A DNA stretch of 64,000 nt from G965220205 sp965220205. Its GTDB lineage: Bacteria > Chloroflexota > Dehalococcoidia > Lucifugimonadales > Australimonadaceae. This document shows, piece after piece, positions 24,744-31,195 of this stretch (positions are counted from its first letter, which is position 1; every line of letters begins with the position of its first letter). The stretch covers positions 310,001-374,000 of the forward strand of contig OZ244812.1 of NCBI GenBank assembly GCA_965220205.1, given 5' to 3'. Under the pieces are notes generated by a model, which searched no databases, was not told the origin of the DNA, and worked only from the letters and a program-made list of their open reading frames with translations. The translations under genes and the position numbers were made by a program.

Positions 24744-25672
24744 CGCTTGGGATTATCCTCGCGATCGCGGCCTCCGCTGCGTTCGGCTTCAACGGGGCCA
24801 CGGTCCGGCGGGGCGTGGCGACGGGCCGGGCCAGCCAGGGGATGTACATCACGATCTACCTGGGGCTCGTGCTGTTCGTGATCGCGTCCGCGGCTTCAGG
24901 GCAGCTGTTCCGGGCGGGCGAGATGAGCGGCCGCGACTACGGCATGCTCGTGGCGGGCGGGTTCTTCCACATCTTGGCGGGGCGCTACTGCAACTACCGT
25001 GCGGTCGCGGCGCTCGGCGCAAACCGGGCGGGGCCGATCGTCGGCGTGTCGACCTTGGCGACGGTGCTGATCGCGGTCGTCTTCCTCAACGAGGTGGTAG
25101 ACGCCGTGAAAGGCGTTGGCATTGCGTTGGTGATGATCGGCCCGGCGCTGGTGGCGCCCTCGCGCCGGCCTGAGCGGGTGGCTGCGCCTACCGGTGGGAG
25201 CAGCGGGGACCGCGCCTCCGCGGCGCCCGCCTTCACGCCGAAGACGGCGGAGGGGTACCTCTTTGGATTGCTCGCCGCCGGACTGTGGGGCGCTGGGCCG
25301 GTGTTGATGCGCGCGGGACTCGACACGACGCAGCTGGGCATTTGGGGCGGCACTGTGGCGTACGCGACGGCGGCGGCGGTGCTGCTGTTCGCGCTGGCGA
25401 TCCCGGGTCAGGCGTCGGGAGTCGTGAAGATGGACCGGGACGCGCAGGTGTGGTTCGGCGTGAGCGCGGTGAACTCGTTCCTGGCCAACGTGTTCCGGTT
25501 CTCGGCCCTCGCGCTGGCGCCCGTCTCCATCGTCATCCCGTTGATGCGGACGGCAGTTGTTTTCCAACTCGGGTTCAACTACCTCATCAACCGGTCGATC
25601 GAGAGCTTCGAGCCGAAGGTGCTCGGAGGGTTGTTCGTGTCACTGGTAGGCGCGACGCTGCTGGTGGTGTAG
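24740..25672 (+). CDS. EamA/DMT family transporter
   Basis: A 310-residue membrane protein with about ten hydrophobic helices in two EamA halves (residues about 1-140 and 160-310) joined by a short polar linker. It is likely a small-molecule exporter or importer of the drug/metabolite superfamily. Its GTG start overlaps the stop codon of the ligase gene, so it belongs to the same operon. It ends two bases from the convergent PIN-toxin gene. Confidence 0.85.
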   Translation: MTLGIILAIAASAAFGFNGATVRRGVATGRASQGMYITIYLGLVLFVIASAASGQLFRAGEMSGRDYGMLVAGGFFHILAGRYCNYRAVAALGANRAGPIVGVSTLATVLIAVVFLNEVVDAVKGVGIALVMIGPALVAPSRRPERVAAPTGGSSGDRASAAPAFTPKTAEGYLFGLLAAGLWGAGPVLMRAGLDTTQLGIWGGTVAYATAAAVLLFALAIPGQASGVVKMDRDAQVWFGVSAVNSFLANVFRFSALALAPVSIVIPLMRTAVVFQLGFNYLINRSIESFEPKVLGGLFVSLVGATLLVV

Positions 25673-25674
25673 GG

Positions 25675-26061
25675 CTACGGGCTCTGGGCGGCTGCGTCCA
25701 GCCGCTGGTCGAACGTTACGAGCGGGGCGTCCAGGAGGCGGGCGACGTAGAGGTACGACGCGTCGTAGGCGGAGAGCCCCTTCTCCAGCGCGAGCTGGAG
25801 GACGCGACTGTGGTCTACTTCAACCCATTTGATCTTTAGGTCCAGCGCATCGTACAGAGATTGCTCGATTTCGACGATTTGTTCTGGGTGCTGGCGTGCT
25901 TTGGTTCGCGCGACGTTGGTCAATTCGTAGGCCAACAGTGAGGGAGCGCTGATTTCCATGCCGTCCAACAGCGACGCAGCCTCGCGTGCTCTCGGTTCCT
26001 CGAAGGCAATAGCGGCGACGACGGACGCGTCGGCGACCCTAGCGGGCATCCCGGTCTTCAC
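25675..26061 (-). CDS. PIN-domain toxin (VapC/FitB-like)
   Basis: A 128-residue PIN ribonuclease-fold protein. The acidic site is visible: VADASVVAAIAFEEP (first Asp), the Glu in AYELTNV, LSAYDASYLYVAR and VTFDQRL. It probably cleaves RNA when free of its antitoxin. The frame opens at GTG 26061 with a second possible start, ATG 26049, four codons later; both overlap the antitoxin gene. The toxin-antitoxin gene order and overlap are typical of vapBC/fitAB loci. Confidence 0.88.
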   Translation of the reverse strand: MKTGMPARVADASVVAAIAFEEPRAREAASLLDGMEISAPSLLAYELTNVARTKARQHPEQIVEIEQSLYDALDLKIKWVEVDHSRVLQLALEKGLSAYDASYLYVARLLDAPLVTFDQRLDAAAQSP

Positions 26062-26266
26062 GGACGATGCGGGTTGCGTCGTCGCCTGTGGAAAGGCCGC
26101 GTCGCTTCACGCGCCCCACTAGCTCCTCGACGGTCAAGCCCTTGGGGGCGACCGCAGCCTCCAGGATCGTCATGACCTCTCCCTGGAGGGACCTGTGGTT
26201 CCGCTTGGCCCTCTCGCGGAGTTGCTCGACGGTCTCCTCTGGAACGTTCTTGATGGACAGGTTCAC
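26039..26266 (-). CDS. Ribbon-helix-helix antitoxin (FitA/VapB-like)
   Basis: A 75-residue protein whose first 40 residues (LSIKNVPEETVEQLRERAKRNHRSLQGEV) match the Arc/MetJ-type DNA-binding domain of FitA-like antitoxins. The C-terminal part is charged and would bind the PIN toxin. The start is GTG at 26266 after GAAGAGG. It overlaps the toxin start, so the two are translated together, and the complex probably represses this promoter. Confidence 0.87.
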   Translation of the reverse strand: MNLSIKNVPEETVEQLRERAKRNHRSLQGEVMTILEAAVAPKGLTVEELVGRVKRRGLSTGDDATRIVREDRDAR

Positions 26267-26344
26267 CAGGTCGCCTCTTCACCCTTCGGCATCCGTTATG
26301 GAGCCATAATGGGGCTGGTCTGCCTCTTCTGTCAATACCCCGCT

Positions 26345-27580
26345 CTAGGCGCCGCCGGCCTCCGCCGGCGCTCCGACCATGTCCCGGTCGCGCCAGAGGC
26401 GTGCAAGGAGGGGGGTGGCGGCCGCGGCGGCGATGCTGACGCCGCCGAACACGTAGAGCGCGCCCGCGATGCCGATGGCGTCGGCGATCAGCCCGAAGGC
26501 ATACGGCACGATGAGCATGGATACGGCCCAGTAGAGGCCGACGACCGAGAGGGCGAGGCCACGCTCTTGCTGGCTGCTGTTGGCGGAGGCGACCGCCGGG
26601 TAGAGGGAGCGGAGCGCGCCGAAGCTGAGCCCGCCGAGGACCATCAGCAGGAAAGGGAGGACCGGCGTCTCCGCAGCGAAGGCGATGAGCATGGTGACGC
26701 CGCCGGTGGCGGCGAGGCCTGCGGCGGCCACGTTGCGCGCGCCCCAGGCGGCTAGGAGCGCGCCAAACGGGTAGGCGACGAGGATGACGCCGATGCCGTT
26801 GGCCGAGCGCAGAACGCCGACCATCGTGTCGCCGTACCCGGCGTCCTTGAACAGGGCGGCGAACAGCGAGCCGGTGAGCGCGGCGTAGCCTGCCGACATG
26901 AAGGCGGTGTAGTGGCCGAGTCCCATCGAGCGCTGAACGAGCAGCCGCCGGGCGGGGGTGAGCGACGCGCGGATACTACGGACTTGGTCCTTGCGGGGGA
27001 GCGCGGGCATCATGGCGGTGTTGACTACGCCGAGGGCGTTGACGCCGGCCGACGCGAGGAACGCGGCGTCGAAGCCGGCGAGTTCGGCGGTCCCGCCCGC
27101 GATGACGGCGCCCAGCAGACCGCCAGCGCTCTCGAAGCTGAGCAACCGGCCCATGGTGAGACCGGCGTTGCCCTCGGCGCTTCTGCTGGTGTAGGACTGC
27201 CCCGCCGACCAGTAGACGGACCGTGAGATGCCGTTCAGCAGCTGCGCGAAGATCAGCGGGAGGATATTCTCCGAGACGACGAACACGAGCGAGCAGCAGA
27301 TGAGCGACGCGAAGGCGAACCAGAGCACGACCCGTTCGCCGAAGCGGTCTGCGACCGCGCCGCCGGCGAGCCTGAGCACAATCATGAAGATGGCGGCCGA
27401 CGATACGATGAGGCCGAGGTCGGCGAGGCTGAACCCGAGATCGAGCACGTAGAGGGGCACGAGCAGCATGAGCATGCTGATGCCCAACCCGTACGAGAAG
27501 CCGTTGAGGTAGGAGAGGCGTGTGGGGTATCGCCGTGGATGGACGACGAAGTCCAGCGTGTTGGGAGGCAGCAGACTCAT
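26345..27580 (-). CDS. MFS transporter
   Basis: A 411-residue twelve-helix major-facilitator protein. The signature between helices 2 and 3 is GGAVADRFGERVV, with YSYGLG-type small-residue helices around it. The substrate is unknown. Its ATG overlaps the stop of the upstream dehydrogenase gene (ATGA), and that gene in turn overlaps the aldo-keto reductase gene, making a tight three-gene operon that may export or import the compound on which the two oxidoreductases act. Confidence 0.87.
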   Translation of the reverse strand: MSLLPPNTLDFVVHPRRYPTRLSYLNGFSYGLGISMLMLLVPLYVLDLGFSLADLGLIVSSAAIFMIVLRLAGGAVADRFGERVVLWFAFASLICCSLVFVVSENILPLIFAQLLNGISRSVYWSAGQSYTSRSAEGNAGLTMGRLLSFESAGGLLGAVIAGGTAELAGFDAAFLASAGVNALGVVNTAMMPALPRKDQVRSIRASLTPARRLLVQRSMGLGHYTAFMSAGYAALTGSLFAALFKDAGYGDTMVGVLRSANGIGVILVAYPFGALLAAWGARNVAAAGLAATGGVTMLIAFAAETPVLPFLLMVLGGLSFGALRSLYPAVASANSSQQERGLALSVVGLYWAVSMLIVPYAFGLIADAIGIAGALYVFGGVSIAAAAATPLLARLWRDRDMVGAPAEAGGA

Positions 27581-28446
27581 GACGATTCGGAGAGGCGCTC
27601 AGCCAGCGTGTCGAGCATGTCGTCGAGGCGCGGCCGGGGGTCGCGGGCAGTGAGATCGCCGAGTGGGGTGCCGCCGACCAGCCGGTACATGTCGGCGGCG
27701 CCCTCCATGATCTTTGGCGTGAGGCCTATCCCCGCAAAGGTGGCCGCGATCTCCTCCATCTCGCCCACCCACCGGCGGGAGCGCCGCGGCATGTCGGCGA
27801 GTCCGCTGATGACGCCGTCGCCGTCGCCGAGCTCGGCCATGAGCGCCTCGCTGAGGTCGAGCGCCCTCGCCGCAACCAGCAGCTCGGTCCAGATTGCGGC
27901 CGTGCCCTTGGTGGACGCGGCGTAGACCATCTTCAGCCCCGATGCCTGCCCGATTCGTGGGCCGACACGCCTCACGTCGAGTCCGTGCTCCGCGAGAGTC
28001 TGGAAGGTCGAGGTGTCGGGGCCCGAGCAGTAGAGACGCGCGCCGGCCCGGCCTGGCCGCGGCGGCCCGCCGATGATGCCGGCGTCGACGAACGCGGCGC
28101 CAGCGTCGCCGATGATGGTCGCGATGCGGGCGACAGTCTGCGGAGCGATGGCGTTGCACTCGGCGTAGACGGGGCGTGCGCCCGTGCGTGCCATCGCTCC
28201 CGCAACCTCTTGGGCGATGGGCACGGCCTGCGACGGGACCAGCACGGACAGCAACAGGTCGCAACCGGCGACCACGTCGTCAATGCTCCCCGCGTCGCGC
28301 ATGCCCGCCTCGGCCGCGCGTGTCCGGGTGAGGCCGCTGCGTTCCGCCAGGCTGGTGACGACATCGAGCCCGTCCGCGACGAGGACGCTGCCGATGCCGG
28401 CCCCCATCTCGCCCGGACTGACGACGGCGACGGCGCCGAGTGTCAC
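27577..28446 (-). CDS. NAD(P)-dependent oxidoreductase with DUF1932 C-terminal domain
   Basis: A 289-residue protein of the 6-phosphogluconate/3-hydroxyisobutyrate dehydrogenase type. The N-terminal Rossmann loop reads VVSPGEMGAGIG (about 8-19) and the C-terminal half (GLKMVYAASTKGTAA onward) matches the DUF1932 domain. In this family a lysine in the GxKMVxxxxxKG region is catalytic, and it is present. The GTG at 28446 overlaps the aldo-keto reductase stop codon (GTGA) and is preferred over the long upstream extension, which is only the antisense shadow of that gene. Confidence 0.85.
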   Translation of the reverse strand: MTLGAVAVVSPGEMGAGIGSVLVADGLDVVTSLAERSGLTRTRAAEAGMRDAGSIDDVVAGCDLLLSVLVPSQAVPIAQEVAGAMARTGARPVYAECNAIAPQTVARIATIIGDAGAAFVDAGIIGGPPRPGRAGARLYCSGPDTSTFQTLAEHGLDVRRVGPRIGQASGLKMVYAASTKGTAAIWTELLVAARALDLSEALMAELGDGDGVISGLADMPRRSRRWVGEMEEIAATFAGIGLTPKIMEGAADMYRLVGGTPLGDLTARDPRPRLDDMLDTLAERLSESS

Positions 28447-29375
28447 GGCGCGCTCGGCGCAGCCCCTGCCTCGGCGAGCCGGCGCTTGGCCTCCTCGTAG
28501 GCGCCGGCGGGGAGCGGCCCCTTGCTGACGGCGGCGACGTTCGCGGCGAGATGGTCTGGGTTGATTGTGCCGACGATGTTGGTCGTCATAGCGGGGTGCG
28601 TCCCGGTGAACCGGAGGATGAACTCGATGGGCGATTCGTCCTCGAGGAGGTCGTCGAGGCGCGCGCGCTCCCAGACCGTGAGGAGGTCGGCGTTGCGCTC
28701 GCGGGCGCGGTCGCTCTCGGACGGCGCGCCCCGCGCCGCGCCGCCGCGGATGATGACGCCGGCGCCCGCCGCCGCGGCTTGCGCGATCAGCTCCTCGTGC
28801 TCTCGCTGGAGGCACGAGTAGGGAATCTGGAAGACGTCGAAGACGCCCATGGCGATGTGCTCGCGGAGGTTCGGGATGGTCCCCGACATGCCGATGAACC
28901 GCACTTTGCCCTGCGCCTGCAGGTCCTGCAGCGTCGCGATGACGTCGTGTTGCTCCAGGACCTCCTTGGCCGGCGAGGCGTGGATCTGCAAGGCGTCGAG
29001 GTGGTCCGTGTTGAGCCGACGGAGGCTCTGTTCGACCCCCTCGACGATGTTGACGCGGGTGAAGTCATGTGGGAAACGGCCCTCGGGTTTGTTGAGGAGC
29101 CGGTCCCCGTTCAGGCATCCGCATTTGCCGGCAAGGAAGTACTCGTCGCGACGGTGGGAGATGTGCCTGCCGATTCGCTCTTCGCTCTCGCCGTAGTCGA
29201 TGGACGTGTCGATGAAGGTGATGCCGCTGTCCAACACGCCGTTGAGGACCCTCCCCGCCTCGTCGTCCGTCAGCGGGCGTCCCGACTCGCCGCCTCGGAG
29301 CTCCATCGCTCCGTACCCAAGGGTCGAGACCTCGACGCCCGTGCGCCCGAGAGTGCGTTTCGCGATGTCAGCCAT
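28443..29375 (-). CDS. Aldo/keto reductase
   Basis: A 310-residue NADPH-dependent oxidoreductase with the TIM-barrel opening KRTLGRTGVEVSTLGYGAM. The catalytic tetrad is visible as Asp and Tyr in IDTSIDYGESE, Lys in FLAGKCG and His in LQIHA. ATG at 29375 follows AGGAG; upstream codons are non-homologous. It starts a three-gene operon with the DUF1932 dehydrogenase and an MFS carrier. A TATACT box lies 31 bases upstream of the ATG, and dispersed element copy C lies beyond it. Confidence 0.92.
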   Translation of the reverse strand: MADIAKRTLGRTGVEVSTLGYGAMELRGGESGRPLTDDEAGRVLNGVLDSGITFIDTSIDYGESEERIGRHISHRRDEYFLAGKCGCLNGDRLLNKPEGRFPHDFTRVNIVEGVEQSLRRLNTDHLDALQIHASPAKEVLEQHDVIATLQDLQAQGKVRFIGMSGTIPNLREHIAMGVFDVFQIPYSCLQREHEELIAQAAAAGAGVIIRGGAARGAPSESDRARERNADLLTVWERARLDDLLEDESPIEFILRFTGTHPAMTTNIVGTINPDHLAANVAAVSKGPLPAGAYEEAKRRLAEAGAAPSAP

Positions 29376-29406
29376 AGTCGCTCCTACTCGCCAGGACATG
29401 CACGCG

Positions 29407-29412
29407 AGTATA
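29407..29412 (-). promoter_or_regulatory. -10 box of the aldo/keto reductase operon
   Basis: TATACT on the minus strand, 31 bases before the ATG, with an AGGAG ribosome site in between. No good -35 hexamer is seen. Confidence 0.45.
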
Positions 29413-29559
29413 ACGGGCGGAGCTCCCGCGAGGCCATGCGGGACCGATCCGGCGGCAGGGCTCGGCGCAGTTCCCGCGTGCGCGATGGTTGGCAGGGATT
29501 TGGCCGCCTCTCTACGTCGTCGTGTTGCGCATGGATGACGGGATTGGGCGCGTGGGAAC

Positions 29560-29735
29560 GACGGGAATGGACGAGAACGGTCGCGAATGGACCGGGATGG
29601 CACAGGGCGCCCACTCGTAGATTGCATGGGCTTACGAGTGGGGCGGGAGACGATTTCTTCTCAAGTGAGTCATTTAGAGTCATTGTGCGTCATTTCGCCT
29701 CTGGGGCCGGGGCGGTAGGCGGGGCAACCGGCCCC
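29560..29735 (-). repeat. Dispersed modular element, copy C
   Basis: Read on the minus strand, this has the same four modules in the same order as copies A and B. There is a GC hairpin (GGGGCCGG and CCGGCCCC arms at 29703-29710 and 29728-29735). Next come three 10-bp direct repeats (AAATGACGCA, CAATGACTCT, AAATGACTCA at 29666-29695), then the inverted repeat with arms CACTCGTA/TACGAGTG at 29612-29640, then CCATT-rich tandem sequence at 29564-29595. It is more diverged than A and B and points toward the aldo/keto reductase gene. Confidence 0.75.
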
Positions 29736-29920
29736 GGAGTTGGGCTATGGGGATAGTGTAGAGGCGAGGCGGCGAATCGGCAACGGATAATTGTCATGGC
29801 GGCGACAGGGCGAGGAGGTTCGCGTTGGCCGCCCCCCGTCCCTGGGTTCCGGGTCCAGGCGCGGGAAACCCTCATCGGGGCCAACTCTCCACACCAACCG
29901 ACGAAGTAGGCGGGCGGGCA

Positions 29921-29993
29921 CCCTCTCTCTGACTCTCCCCGTCTGCGGGGGAGAAGACTTCGGAGCAATGACGGAGAGCGGGGAGTCAGAGGG
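29921..29993 (-). terminator. Nested inverted repeat downstream of the amidohydrolase
   Basis: The outer arms CCCTCTCTCTGACTC and GAGTCAGAGGGG pair with a small bulge. Inside, CTCCCC and GGGGAG form a second stem around GTCTGC. It begins about 50 bases after the amidohydrolase stop. It has no T-run, so it is either a factor-assisted terminator or a dispersed repeat of the REP type. Confidence 0.4.
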
Positions 29994-30043
29994 GTTCTGC
30001 GGCAGGGCTAGTGCAAGCGCCCTCTTCGCGGACGCACTGCCCC

Positions 30044-30964
30044 CTACGTATCCGAGAGGCCGAAGACGCGGACGGCGTTGCCGGAGTAGATGGCTTCTTT
30101 CTCGGCGTCGGACGCGTGGGGGAGCGCCTCGACGGTGCGCGGCGGCGTGAAATCGCCCATGCCGAACGGGTAGTCGCTGCCCAGCATGACGCGGTCCACG
30201 CCTGCTGTTTCGACTAGGTAGTTCAGCGCCGGCACGCTGTGGGTGAGGGTGTCGAAGTAGAGCAGCCGGAAGTACTCGCTCGGCGGCCGTTGGATTGCCG
30301 CCTGCTCCACGAGGCCGAGACGCCAGGCGTGCTCCCAACGTCCGCGCAGCAGGGGGCACGAGCCGCCGCCGTGGGCGAGGACGAACTTGAGTCGGGGCAT
30401 TTCGGCGAGGACGCCGCCGAAGATGAGAGAGGCCGCCGCGACGGCGGTGTCGGTGGGGTTGCCGATGAGGTTCCCCAAGAAGAAATCGCCGAGCCGGTCG
30501 CCGCCAAGTGTGTTGCCCGGGTGCACGAACACCGCGGCGTCGAGCTCCTGCATCTTGCGGTAGAAGGGCGCGAATCGCGCCGCGTTGAGGTTCTCGCCCC
30601 GCACGTTGGTGAGGATCTCCGCGCCTCGGAACCCGAGCTCCTTCACGCACCGTTCGAGCTCGATGGCCGCGGCCTCCGGCTCGTGGAGAGGGACGGTCGC
30701 GAGCCCCGTCAGGCGGTCGCGACGCCCGGCGATGGCGTCGGCGGTCGCGTCGTTGACCCGGCGAGCGGTCGCGGGGTCGCAGTTGGCGACCCACGGCGGC
30801 GTCGAGACGAGCTGCATGTCCACGCCGCGCTCGGTCATGTCGCGCAGGCGCACGTCGAGGTCGGAGAGGGAGTCGCGCCGGTTGGCGGCGGGCCCGGCGC
30901 CTCCCCGCCGGTCGAGGTCGGCGCAGCTCTCCGGGATGAAGTGGGCGTGGACGTCGATGCGCAT
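30044..30964 (-). CDS. Amidohydrolase family protein (ACMSD-like metal-dependent hydrolase/decarboxylase)
   Basis: A 306-residue TIM-barrel protein. The N-terminal MRIDVHAHFIPE carries the HxH metal site, FVHPGNTLGG the third His, FVLAHGGGSCPLL the fourth, and MLGSDYPFGMGDF the metal-binding Asp. This pattern is that of amidohydrolase_2 proteins such as aminocarboxymuconate-semialdehyde decarboxylase and gamma-resorcylate decarboxylase. Substrate is not known, though aromatic-acid breakdown would fit. ATG at 30964 follows GGGAGAA; it is preferred to the longer frame because the family starts at the HxH strand. Confidence 0.88.
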   Translation of the reverse strand: MRIDVHAHFIPESCADLDRRGGAGPAANRRDSLSDLDVRLRDMTERGVDMQLVSTPPWVANCDPATARRVNDATADAIAGRRDRLTGLATVPLHEPEAAAIELERCVKELGFRGAEILTNVRGENLNAARFAPFYRKMQELDAAVFVHPGNTLGGDRLGDFFLGNLIGNPTDTAVAAASLIFGGVLAEMPRLKFVLAHGGGSCPLLRGRWEHAWRLGLVEQAAIQRPPSEYFRLLYFDTLTHSVPALNYLVETAGVDRVMLGSDYPFGMGDFTPPRTVEALPHASDAEKEAIYSGNAVRVFGLSDT

Positions 30965-31098
30965 GGTGGTCGTTCTCCCAGTGAGCGCGATGCGGGAAAC
31001 ATCATGCATCAGCGTTGCGGCGGAGGAAAGGGCCGATGGAGATGAGGGACAGGACGCCGGTTCGGGCAAGCGGCGCTGCGTTCCTCGGGGAAACGCCC

Positions 31099-31107
31099 TG
31101 CTAGAAT
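31099..31107 (+). promoter_or_regulatory. Extended -10 box of secA
   Basis: TGCTAGAAT (TG, one base, TAGAAT) lies about 90 bases before the secA GTG in the divergent gap. A weak TTCCTC 15 bases upstream is the only -35 candidate. Confidence 0.4.
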
Positions 31108-31195
31108 GGGCAGGCCGTCCCTATCGCGGAGCGGCGGCAATGCGTGAGATCCGTCGCCGAGACCTCTCGCGGCAATTGGATGCGGGGAGCTACGA

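Larger units (their letters stand above)
29376..30043. other. 668-base gap upstream of the aldo/keto reductase
   Basis: No gene is supported here. From left to right it holds the aldo/keto reductase promoter (TATACT at 29407-29412), about 150 bases of unremarkable GC-rich sequence, dispersed element copy C (29560-29735), about 185 bases in which I see nothing, and a large imperfect inverted repeat (29921-29993) downstream of the amidohydrolase gene. Confidence 0.6.

Noticed and set aside
29736..29920. A hidden small gene or RNA between element copy C and the hairpin
   Set aside because: Frames here have no ribosome site and no recognisable product, and no stable conserved fold was evident by eye.
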